Positions 7,543 to 13,800 of a stretch of 13,800 bases of DNA are shown here, one piece after another; positions within the stretch are counted from its first letter, which is position 1, and every line of letters starts with the position of its first letter. The notes under the pieces were generated by a model that saw only the letters and a list, made by a program, of their open reading frames with translations, was not told the origin of the DNA and ran no database searches. This DNA comes from SZUA-448 sp964602475. Lineage in GTDB: Bacteria > Bacillota > Clostridia > Lachnospirales > Lachnospiraceae. Position numbers and translations under genes: made by a program. The stretch covers positions 1 to 13,800 of the forward strand of contig CAZRRN010000062.1 in the NCBI GenBank assembly GCA_964602475.1. The letters are read 5' to 3'.

Positions 7543-10500
7543 AGCTTTCCCACAGATTGAATCGGAAGCAGGCTTGAAGGAACTGTTCATTAATGCAGAA
7601 ATAGAAGGAATTGATATTTCACACAGTAAGAATTCCGGAGTAGTGCATATAACAAATGCAAGCCTTATCCGAATCAGTGATATTCGAAAAATGGAAAAGA
7701 AACTAAACGAAACACTATTGGGGAAATCAGAAAACAGAATAAGGATTTGTGATCGATATAAGAAGAAGGAAGAGGATACTCCAGGAAAGATTTATCAGCA
7801 ATACAAGGATTCTTTCCTCTATGAAATAAATGAAAACGGAGGCATGATGCGCACCGTTTTTTTATCGTGTGCAACTGAATTTGAAGGAAATATATTGACG
7901 CTCAAGCTTTCGGATGACTGTATCAGCAGAACACTGGGAGAACGTCTTAAAAATTATTTCTATGTTACTTATCAAAATAGATTCGGGATCGACCTTTTGG
8001 TACAGCTTTATTACATAAAAAAAGAAAAAACAAGTCAAACAAATCTAGAAATTATTAGAAATAATACAGAGATACAAAAAGCAGAACTCAATAATTCGGT
8101 AAGTCCTGTGGAAGGAATTGGTACAGTACGCGATATCGAAGAAAAACATTCTACAACAGTGGTTTACGAAGAAAAGCCAAAAAAGGAAACGGTATTTACT
8201 AAAAAATCAGGCGCATATGAAAAAGGAAAGTTCAAGAAGAAAAAACTACCACTTGACCCGGATATTATATATGGAAATTCGTTTGAAGGAAGCATAACAA
8301 AAATCTGTGATATTCAGGATGAAATTGGGGATGTTGTTCTTCGTGGGCAGGTAACGGGTGTTGAGCTGCGGGAATTAAAGATTGAAAAAACGCTGATGAC
8401 ATTTCTGATTACAGATTTTACTGATACAATAAAGGTAAAATTGTTTTTAAAGGAAGAACAGTTAGAAGAATTAAAGCCGGAGATTACAGAAGGAATTTTT
8501 TTGATGCTGCGAGGAATAGCTCAATTTGATTCATTTGATCATGAACTTGGAATCGGTTCTGTTTCCGGCATAAAGAAAATCAAAAATTTTATAGTTAAAC
8601 GTATGGATAATGCAGAGGTTAAGCGTATTGAACTTCATGCTCATACCAAAATGAGTGATATGGATGCGGTTGTTCCACCGGCAGAACTTATCAAGACAGC
8701 ATTTCGCTGGGGACATCGTGCAGTTGCTATTACAGATCATGGTGTTGTACAAGGATTTACAGAAGCATTTCATGCTATTGATAAAAAAAAATTAAGCGAC
8801 GAGGACAAGGAACGATTCAAAGAATTTAAGATTATTTATGGAGTCGAGGCTTATCTGGTTGATGATGTCAAAGAAATTGCGGTTGGAACAGAAGAAAGGG
8901 ATTTGAACTCCGATTATGCCGCAATCAGCATTACAACAACCGGAACCGGAATTGAAGCAGATCATATAATTGAATTATCTGCAGTACGTTGTTCCGGAGA
9001 ATCTATGAAGCGATTCCATACCTATGTCAGTCTGAATGAAAGTATTTCGCCTGAGTTATCCAAGCAGAGCGGTGTGACTGATGAAAAGCTGGCTGGAGCT
9101 CCGGAACTGCCGGAAGCACTGGCTTTATTTCTAACCTTTGTAGAAGACTGTGTACTGCTGTCCTATAATGCCGCTGAGGAAATTGGGTTTTTAAGCTATG
9201 CGGCAAAATGCACAAAGCTTCCTTTTTCGGAATGTTATGTGGATGTTGTAAGTCTGTGCCGTATGCTCTTTCCGGATTATCAGTCCTATCGTATCGGAGC
9301 AGTTACAAAAGAGCTGCATATAAAGCATGAGGGAAAAGGCGCAAAAGCAATTTCAGAAGCAATAGCTGAGATTTTTCCTGTTATGAAAAAGATTCTTGAG
9401 GAAAAGGAAATCAAACTACTGGACGGACTAAACAGTATGGGAAGAATGTCGGAAAAGGCAATCAAGACCATGCCGGTTTATCATGCGGTTATTTTATGCA
9501 GAAACGATATTGGCAGAGTGAACCTGTATCGTTTGATTTCATATTCTCATATTAATTATTTTCAAAAAAGACCTCGTATTCCTAAAAGCGTATTTATGCA
9601 GTATCGTGAAGGTTTAATCATTGGATCTGCCTGTGAAGCGGGTGAGCTATACCGTGCGTTGGTATTTCAGCGGCCGGAAGCAGAAATTCGCAGACTGGCA
9701 AAGTTTTACGATTACTATGAAATTCAACCGGTCGGAAATAACGAATTTATGATTAATGATGATGATTTCTATGTATCATCCTTTGATGATATCCGTGATC
9801 TGAACAGAAAAGTGGTTTCTCTCGGTGAAGAATATAATAAGCCGGTGGTTGCAACCTGTGATGTGCATTTCTTAAATCCGGAGGATGAAATTTACCGACG
9901 TATTATTATGGCGGGGCAGGGTTTTAAGGATGCAGACAGACAGCCTCCTCTTTATTTTCATACAACCGATGAAATGCTGGAGGAATTCTCTTATCTGGGA
10001 CCTGAGAAAGCTTATGAGGTTGTAGTTACTAATACGAATCGCATTGCCGACAGTATTGAAAAAATTGAACCGGTTCGACCGGATAAGTGTCCTCCGGTTA
10101 TTGAAGATTCTGATATTACTCTCAGGACAATCTGTAATGAGAAGGCACATTCAATGTATGGAAATCCTCTTCCCGCTATTGTAGAAGATCGGTTGGATCA
10201 TGAACTTAATTCAATTATTAAGAACGGTTTTGCCGTAATGTATATTATTGCTCAAAAACTGGTATGGAAATCGAATGAGGATGGATATCTGGTAGGCTCA
10301 CGTGGCTCCGTCGGATCTTCTTTCGTTGCGACGATGGCAGGAATCACAGAAGTAAATCCGCTTCCTGCACATTATTACTGTCCAAAGTGTCATTATTCTG
10401 ATTTTGATTCAGAAATAGTTAAGAAAAATCCTGCCAATTCCGGCTTTGATCTGCCGGATGCGGTCTGCCCGGTGTGCGGTGCAGTATTAAAAAAAGACGG

Positions 10501-12004
10501 AAATAATATTCCATTTGAAACATTCCTTGGATTCAACGGAGACAAGGAACCGGATATTGACCTGAATTTTTCAGGAGAATACCAAAGCAAAGCACATGAT
10601 TATACAGAGGTCATTTTTGGTAAGGGGCATACATTCCGTGCCGGTACAATCACCGGTCTGGCTGATAAGACAGCGTATGGATATGTGATGAAATACTATG
10701 AGGAGCATCAGATTCATAAGCGCAGAGTAGAGATGGAGCGAATTGCAAAAGGCTGTGAAGGTGTAAGAAAATCGACAGGACAACATCCGGGAGGTATTAT
10801 TGTTCTTCCTCATGGAGAAGAAATCTACTCCTTTACTCCCGTACAGCGCCCGGCAAATGATATGACAACGAACACTGTAACGACTCATTTCGATTACCAT
10901 TCGATCGATCATAACCTTCTAAAACTGGATATTCTGGGGCATGATGATCCGACAATGATTCGTATGCTTCAGGATATTACAGGGCTTGACGCACAGACAA
11001 TACCAATGGATGACCAAAAAGTGATATCTTTATTTGAAAGTCCGGTTGCTCTTGGAATCCGTCCGGAGGATATTGACGGATGTCCTCTCGGAAGCCTTGG
11101 GCTTCCTGAGCTTGGAACTGATCTGGTTATTCGAATGCTGATAGAAACAAAACCTAAATCATTTTCAGATATGATTCGTATTTCCGGACTTTCGCATGGT
11201 ACCGATGTATGGGCAAATAATGCGCAGACCTTGATAGCAGAAAAAAAGTGTACGCTTTCTTCAGCAATTTGTACCAGAGATGATATAATGATATACCTGA
11301 TCAGTAAAAAAATTGATCCGGGAGTATCCTTTAAAATCATGGAAAGTGTCCGAAAAGGAAAAGGACTGTCTGAGGAATGGGAACAGCTGATGCTGGAGCA
11401 TGATGTACCAGAGTGGTATATCTGGTCCTGTAAAAGGATTCAATATATGTTCCCAAAGGCTCATGCATGTGCCTATGTAATGATGGCATTCCGTATTGCA
11501 TATTTTAAAATTTATTATCCCCAGGCATATTATGCAGCATACTTCAGCATCAGAGCAACGGCAATGGACTACAGATTGATGTGCAGAGGAAAGGATCTGA
11601 TGTTAAAAGAAATGGAACAGTTGAAAAAACGTTCCGGTTCTAAGGATCCTGCTATTAAACTGAGCAATAAAGAAGAAGATATTCTAAAGGATATGAAAAA
11701 TGTTCTGGAGATGTATGCAAGAGGCTTTGAGTTTCTTCCAATTGATATATTCAAAGCGAATGCGACAAGATTTCAAGTCATTGACGGAAAAATCATGCCA
11801 TCCTTGAACAGCATTGATGGGTTGGGTGAAAAGGCAGCAATACAGATTGAAGAAGCGGTGAAAAATGGTCCGTTTCTTTCAAAAGATGATTTCAGAAATA
11901 GATGTAAAGTAAGTGCGACGGTTGCAGACACGATGGGAGAGCTAGGATTACTTGGTGATATACCGGAATCAAATCAAATGTCGTTGATGGACTTTTTGGG
12001 ATAG
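7529..12004 (+). CDS. polC: DNA polymerase III PolC, with a degenerate exonuclease domain
   Basis: PolC is the main replicative polymerase of low-GC Gram-positives and normally combines synthesis with proofreading. The 1491-residue product shows, in order, the N-terminal domain (1-165), a lysine-rich linker, an OB domain (about 250-350), and a PHP domain with HAHT (370-373), TDHG (403-406), YGVEA and, after the insertion, DVHFLN (778-783). The inserted exonuclease domain is at about 460-622. After it come GSRGSVGSS, a zinc finger (Cys951, 954, 980, 983), and the polymerase site with Asp1009 and Asp1011 in PDIDLNF and Asp1134 in KLDILGHDD. The C-terminal QMSLMDF resembles a beta-clamp-binding motif. 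Polymerase and PHP residues are intact, but the exonuclease has lost all five DEDDh residues. The gene overlaps ispG by 14 nt and is last in the run; no clear terminator follows it. Confidence 0.96.
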   Translation: MKFFEAFPQIESEAGLKELFINAEIEGIDISHSKNSGVVHITNASLIRISDIRKMEKKLNETLLGKSENRIRICDRYKKKEEDTPGKIYQQYKDSFLYEINENGGMMRTVFLSCATEFEGNILTLKLSDDCISRTLGERLKNYFYVTYQNRFGIDLLVQLYYIKKEKTSQTNLEIIRNNTEIQKAELNNSVSPVEGIGTVRDIEEKHSTTVVYEEKPKKETVFTKKSGAYEKGKFKKKKLPLDPDIIYGNSFEGSITKICDIQDEIGDVVLRGQVTGVELRELKIEKTLMTFLITDFTDTIKVKLFLKEEQLEELKPEITEGIFLMLRGIAQFDSFDHELGIGSVSGIKKIKNFIVKRMDNAEVKRIELHAHTKMSDMDAVVPPAELIKTAFRWGHRAVAITDHGVVQGFTEAFHAIDKKKLSDEDKERFKEFKIIYGVEAYLVDDVKEIAVGTEERDLNSDYAAISITTTGTGIEADHIIELSAVRCSGESMKRFHTYVSLNESISPELSKQSGVTDEKLAGAPELPEALALFLTFVEDCVLLSYNAAEEIGFLSYAAKCTKLPFSECYVDVVSLCRMLFPDYQSYRIGAVTKELHIKHEGKGAKAISEAIAEIFPVMKKILEEKEIKLLDGLNSMGRMSEKAIKTMPVYHAVILCRNDIGRVNLYRLISYSHINYFQKRPRIPKSVFMQYREGLIIGSACEAGELYRALVFQRPEAEIRRLAKFYDYYEIQPVGNNEFMINDDDFYVSSFDDIRDLNRKVVSLGEEYNKPVVATCDVHFLNPEDEIYRRIIMAGQGFKDADRQPPLYFHTTDEMLEEFSYLGPEKAYEVVVTNTNRIADSIEKIEPVRPDKCPPVIEDSDITLRTICNEKAHSMYGNPLPAIVEDRLDHELNSIIKNGFAVMYIIAQKLVWKSNEDGYLVGSRGSVGSSFVATMAGITEVNPLPAHYYCPKCHYSDFDSEIVKKNPANSGFDLPDAVCPVCGAVLKKDGNNIPFETFLGFNGDKEPDIDLNFSGEYQSKAHDYTEVIFGKGHTFRAGTITGLADKTAYGYVMKYYEEHQIHKRRVEMERIAKGCEGVRKSTGQHPGGIIVLPHGEEIYSFTPVQRPANDMTTNTVTTHFDYHSIDHNLLKLDILGHDDPTMIRMLQDITGLDAQTIPMDDQKVISLFESPVALGIRPEDIDGCPLGSLGLPELGTDLVIRMLIETKPKSFSDMIRISGLSHGTDVWANNAQTLIAEKKCTLSSAICTRDDIMIYLISKKIDPGVSFKIMESVRKGKGLSEEWEQLMLEHDVPEWYIWSCKRIQYMFPKAHACAYVMMAFRIAYFKIYYPQAYYAAYFSIRATAMDYRLMCRGKDLMLKEMEQLKKRSGSKDPAIKLSNKEEDILKDMKNVLEMYARGFEFLPIDIFKANATRFQVIDGKIMPSLNSIDGLGEKAAIQIEEAVKNGPFLSKDDFRNRCKVSATVADTMGELGLLGDIPESNQMSLMDFLG
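8912..9394 (+). other. Inactivated DEDDh 3'-5' exonuclease domain within PolC
   Basis: Compared with the PolC exonuclease motifs as I know them from B. subtilis, ExoI (DVETTG) reads SITTTG here: catalytic Asp is Ser467 (codon at 8927) and Glu is Thr469 (8933). ExoII (HNASFDMGFL) reads YNAAEEIGFL, so Asp is Glu551 (9179). ExoIII (HRAIYDTEA) reads KGAKAISEA, so His is Lys603 (9335) and Asp is Ile608 (9350). The flanking residues still align without gaps at each motif, which argues against a misplaced comparison. The reading frame is open throughout, so the domain is kept as structure but should not bind the two catalytic metals. The residue changes are seen; loss of activity is inference. Confidence 0.88.
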
Positions 12005-12048
12005 AATATAATCTAAAGAAGAAATTGTATAAATTCTTAAAAAAATAC

Positions 12049-12077
12049 TTGCAATTTTATGATGCATAGTGTATGAT
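12049..12077 (+). promoter_or_regulatory. Promoter of tRNA-Glu
   Basis: TTGCAA (12049-12054) and TATGAT (12072-12077) are 17 nt apart. The predicted start near 12084 lies about 8 nt before the mature tRNA 5' end at 12092. The same -35 box, TTGCAA, recurs before the next tRNA gene. Confidence 0.7.
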
Positions 12078-12091
12078 TCATAATGTTCCAT

Positions 12092-12163
12092 GGCTCGTTG
12101 GTCAAGCGGTTAAGACGCCGCCCTCTCACGGCGGAAACAGGGGTCCGATTCCCCTACGGGCTA
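12092..12163 (+). tRNA. tRNA-Glu (anticodon CTC)
   Basis: The 72-nt cloverleaf has acceptor arm GGCTCGT/ACGGGCT with wobble pairs at 1-72 and 4-69, a D arm with the AAGCGGTTAA loop, and an anticodon stem CCGCC/GGCGG with anticodon CTC at 12125-12127. The T stem AGGGG/CCCCT and discriminator A are normal. CCA is not encoded. The overall sequence is of tRNA-Glu type. The T loop reads TCCGATT, so position 55, almost always T (pseudouridine), is C here. This species would read GAG codons. It has its own promoter and terminator. Confidence 0.93.
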
Positions 12164-12166
12164 TTG

Positions 12167-12200
12167 ATGAGTCTGCTTTATGCAGACTCATTTTATCTTT
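12167..12200 (+). terminator. Intrinsic terminator after tRNA-Glu
   Basis: ATGAGTCTGC (12167-12176) and GCAGACTCAT (12182-12191) form a perfect 10-bp stem with the 5-nt loop TTTAT, followed by the T-rich tail TTTATCTTT. It starts 3 nt after the tRNA. The tail is also the 5' arm of the next hairpin. Confidence 0.85.
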
Positions 12201-12227
12201 ATAGGAAAGTATTCCTATAAGATAAAA
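12191..12227. repeat. Long inverted repeat between the two tRNA genes
   Basis: Positions 12191-12207 pair with 12212-12227 over 16 bp with one bulged T (12198), around the 4-nt loop AGTA. The core is ATAGGAA/TTCCTAT and the outer part TTTTATC/GATAAAA. It has no T-tract on either strand. Its 5' arm is the T-rich tail of the tRNA-Glu terminator, so the two structures exclude each other in part. It may be a backup terminator, a processing site or a relic of a small inserted repeat. Confidence 0.65.
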
Positions 12228-12276
12228 GCTCCGCTATTAAGGTGCAGGTGCACTCATTACTCATATGGTTATGATA

Positions 12277-12305
12277 TTGCAAATTTGAATTAGATGTGCT
12301 AATAT
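12277..12305 (+). promoter_or_regulatory. Promoter P1 of tRNA-Ala (extended -10)
   Basis: TTGCAA (12277-12282) and TAATAT (12300-12305) are 17 nt apart, and TGC directly before the -10 box makes it an extended -10 promoter. Transcription would start near 12312, about 39 nt before the tRNA. A perfect TATAAT at 12335-12340 could be a second -10 box, but it lacks a good -35 box and would start only about 4 nt before the tRNA. The rest of 12228-12350 holds nothing else I recognise. Confidence 0.65.
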
Positions 12306-12350
12306 AACTAATGTGTTGTTTGGATGCTTAGCAATATAATATTACACTTA

Positions 12351-12423
12351 GGGGGCGTAGCTCAGTTGGGAGAGCGATGCGTTCGCAACGCATAGGTCAT
12401 GGGTTCGAATCCCACCGTCTCCA
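12351..12423 (+). tRNA. tRNA-Ala (anticodon CGC)
   Basis: The 73-nt cloverleaf has acceptor arm GGGGGCG/CGTCTCC, including the G3-U70 wobble pair that marks alanine tRNAs, D stem GCTC/GAGC, a perfect anticodon stem ATGCG/CGCAT with loop TTCGCAA (anticodon CGC at 12384-12386), a canonical T loop TTCGAAT and discriminator A. CCA is not encoded. The T stem ATGGG/CCCAC has an A-C mismatch at its outer pair (49-65). It would read GCG codons. Low-GC Firmicutes generally manage with TGC (and GGC) alanine anticodons, so CGC is an accessory isoacceptor. Confidence 0.92.
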
Positions 12424-12424
12424 T

Positions 12425-12464
12425 AGCCATAGTAATTCCGGAAAAGGATGCTATGGCTTTTATT
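12425..12464 (+). terminator. Intrinsic terminator after tRNA-Ala
   Basis: AGCCATAG (12425-12432) and CTATGGCT (12451-12458) form a perfect 8-bp stem with an 18-nt loop, followed by the T-rich tail TTTTATT. It begins 2 nt after the tRNA and ends before the VanZ-like gene, so that gene needs its own promoter or read-through. Confidence 0.8.
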
Positions 12465-12501
12465 GTAAATGACATTCAAAAGGATAATTTGGCGGAATAG
12501 G

Positions 12502-12996
12502 ATGATGAAAAACGAAAGAAAAGAAAAAATTAAATTAATTATTTATTTCATGCTGACATTGACAGTGATGATTATAATTTTTCGTTTTTCCAGCCAGAAT
12601 GCTTATGAATCCATGAAGGTAAGCCGATCATTTCTTAATGAAACTCTTGTACTTTTTGATCGAATTCTTCCATCAGGGATAGCGTGTTTTCTTGAAAATT
12701 ACATACGTAAAATAGCACACTTTACCGTATATACCTGTCTTGGAATATTTACATCACTGACAATCAAACAGCTTGACTGTGTCTATCCGAATAAAATAAA
12801 AATATGGATACTAAAATCACTGCCATGGCTAATCACACTTTGTTACGCAGTCAGTGATGAACTGCACCAGCTGTTTGTACCGGGACGTTCCTGTGAATTA
12901 CGTGATGTCTGTATTGATATGACTGGTGCAGCACTTGGAATTCTATTGATATGGCTCATTAACCGGATCGGAAAAGTATCTCCAAAAGAAAAATAA
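12502..12996 (+). CDS. VanZ-like family membrane protein
   Basis: This 164-residue protein has four predicted membrane segments (about 10-29, 69-88, 101-118 and 138-154). It shows the VanZ-family pattern: FRFSSQNAYES (27-37) after the first helix, RKIAHFTVY (69-77) at the second, and SDELHQLFVPGRSCELRD (118-135) before the last helix, which continues IDMTGAALG. VanZ itself gives low-level teicoplanin resistance by an unclear mechanism, but most family members are not resistance genes and have no known job; no resistance is implied here. The start at 12502 is chosen because GGCGGA (12491-12496) and AGG precede it; an ATG at 12469 lacks a ribosome binding site and follows the terminator tail closely. 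It converges on the ThuA-like gene with a 6-nt gap. Confidence 0.85.
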   Translation: MMKNERKEKIKLIIYFMLTLTVMIIIFRFSSQNAYESMKVSRSFLNETLVLFDRILPSGIACFLENYIRKIAHFTVYTCLGIFTSLTIKQLDCVYPNKIKIWILKSLPWLITLCYAVSDELHQLFVPGRSCELRDVCIDMTGAALGILLIWLINRIGKVSPKEK

Positions 12997-13002
12997 TATA
13001 AA

Positions 13003-13713
13003 TCAGGTGATTTCTGCATGAATACATTCTGGAACGGAATGCTTACTTTCTGCAGGAGCTGTCCAACGAACTGCATTTGTAATGATTTGCTGGATTTCTT
13101 TTTGATAGTAAACAGGATAGGCTTCATGACCGGGCTGAAAATAAAAAATACGTCCGTATCCCCTTGTGAACGTACAACCGCTGCGAAATACCTCACCACC
13201 GGAAAACCATCCGGTAAAAACAACATCATCAGGCTTTGGAATATCAAAATATTCACCATACATTTCCTCAACCGGAATAATAAAGCTTGAAGGAAGTCCG
13301 AAAGCAATTGGATGTGCGGGTGCGGTACACCAGAGACGTTCTGTGTCAGGTTCACGCCAGCGAAGACTCATTGTTGTTCCCATAAGTGACAGCATGATTT
13401 TGGACAGATGAGAGGAATGCAGAGCAATCAGACCCATACCTCCAAGAACTGCCTTTTTAACACGTTCTGTAATAATATCAGAAACAAGCTCATGTGCGCA
13501 ATGACCCCACCATACCAGCACATCCGTATTGGAAAGTATCTCATCGGTTAAACCGTGTTCCGGCTGGTCAAGCGTCGCAGTACGGACAGAAATATCCGGA
13601 TTATCACCAAGAAAAGAAGCAATACAATTGTGAATTCCGTTCGGATAAACGGCTCGGATGTTTTCAATTTCACGTTCATGAATAAATTCATTCCATATTG
13701 TAACATGTATCAT
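13003..13713 (-). CDS. ThuA-like domain protein
   Basis: The 236-residue product is a cytoplasmic ThuA-like (glutamine-amidotransferase-fold) protein. It opens with IHVTIWNEFIHE (2-13), as members of this family do, followed by VLVWWGH (65-71), the ALHSSHLSKI stretch (97-106), TGWFSGGEVFRSG (167-179) and FQPGHEAYPVYY (192-203). ThuA was named from trehalose utilisation in rhizobia, and relatives occur near sugar-oxidation genes; no such genes are near here, so the substrate is unknown. Start choice: GAGGA at 13721-13725 is only one base from an ATG at 13719 but 7 nt from the ATG at 13713, which also gives the family-typical N-terminus. No convincing promoter is visible in the remaining 75 nt upstream within the window. 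Confidence 0.85.
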   Translation of the reverse strand: MIHVTIWNEFIHEREIENIRAVYPNGIHNCIASFLGDNPDISVRTATLDQPEHGLTDEILSNTDVLVWWGHCAHELVSDIITERVKKAVLGGMGLIALHSSHLSKIMLSLMGTTMSLRWREPDTERLWCTAPAHPIAFGLPSSFIIPVEEMYGEYFDIPKPDDVVFTGWFSGGEVFRSGCTFTRGYGRIFYFQPGHEAYPVYYQKEIQQIITNAVRWTAPAESKHSVPECIHAEIT

Positions 13714-13720
13714 TATCATA

Positions 13721-13725
13721 TCCTC
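13721..13725 (-). promoter_or_regulatory. Ribosome binding site that decides the ThuA-like start
   Basis: GAGGA on the minus strand lies 7 nt before the ATG at 13713. The ATG at 13719 is too close to be used efficiently. Confidence 0.6.
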
Positions 13726-13800
13726 ATTTCTATGTTGTATTCACAAGTTTTAAAGTGATGGACAAAATTAAACTCCAAATGACTCTGCAGTGTATGCTTA

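Noticed and set aside
12005..12045. Terminator directly after polC
   Set aside because: The only inverted repeat (around 12016-12038) is weak, has a mismatch and is followed by A rather than T residues.
12502..12996. Glycopeptide resistance gene
   Set aside because: The protein is only VanZ-like; no other van genes are present and most family members are not linked to resistance.
13018..13758. Several plus-strand open frames at the end of the window
   Set aside because: They lie opposite the well-supported ThuA-like gene and show no family motifs.
1..13800. CRISPR arrays, insertion sequences, prophage or toxin-antitoxin genes
   Set aside because: No direct-repeat arrays, transposase motifs, phage genes or small paired genes were seen on either strand.

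Overview
The window is an AT-rich stretch with Firmicutes-type genes. The order pyrH-frr-uppS-cdsA-dxr-rseP-ispG-polC, the presence of PolC (the Gram-positive replicase), the VanZ-like protein and tRNA genes without encoded CCA ends fit a Clostridia genome, most likely near Lachnospiraceae. The family placement is inference from gene order and protein style.

Layout. Positions 1-71 hold nothing I recognise. A sigma-A-type promoter (72-100) drives a bactofilin-like gene (135-818). After a 127-nt leader with small hairpins comes a one-strand run of eight housekeeping genes (949-12004): UMP kinase, ribosome recycling factor, undecaprenyl-diphosphate synthase, CDP-diglyceride synthase, DXP reductoisomerase, RseP-type site-2 protease, HMBPP synthase IspG and DNA polymerase III PolC. 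Spacing is tight (ispG and polC overlap by 14 nt), except for 114 nt between frr and uppS, which contain a strong compound inverted repeat. The run links nucleotide supply, translation recycling, isoprenoid precursor synthesis (dxr, ispG), the lipid carrier for the cell wall (uppS), phospholipid synthesis (cdsA), membrane proteolysis (rseP) and replication (polC).

Positions 12005-12468 carry two tRNA genes, each with its own promoter and terminator: tRNA-Glu(CTC) and tRNA-Ala(CGC). Both have a C at the wobble position and one structural irregularity. Between them lies a second long hairpin that overlaps the tail of the first terminator. A VanZ-like membrane protein gene (+ strand, 12502-12996) then converges on a ThuA-like gene (- strand, 13003-13713), 6 nt apart.

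The most notable observation is in PolC. The polymerase and PHP domains look intact, but all five catalytic positions of the built-in DEDDh 3'-5' exonuclease are replaced (D to S, E to T, D to E, H to K, D to I), while the domain itself is still present and in frame. This predicts a major replicase without its own classical proofreading site. The pristine-looking PHP domain, or a separate protein, may compensate.
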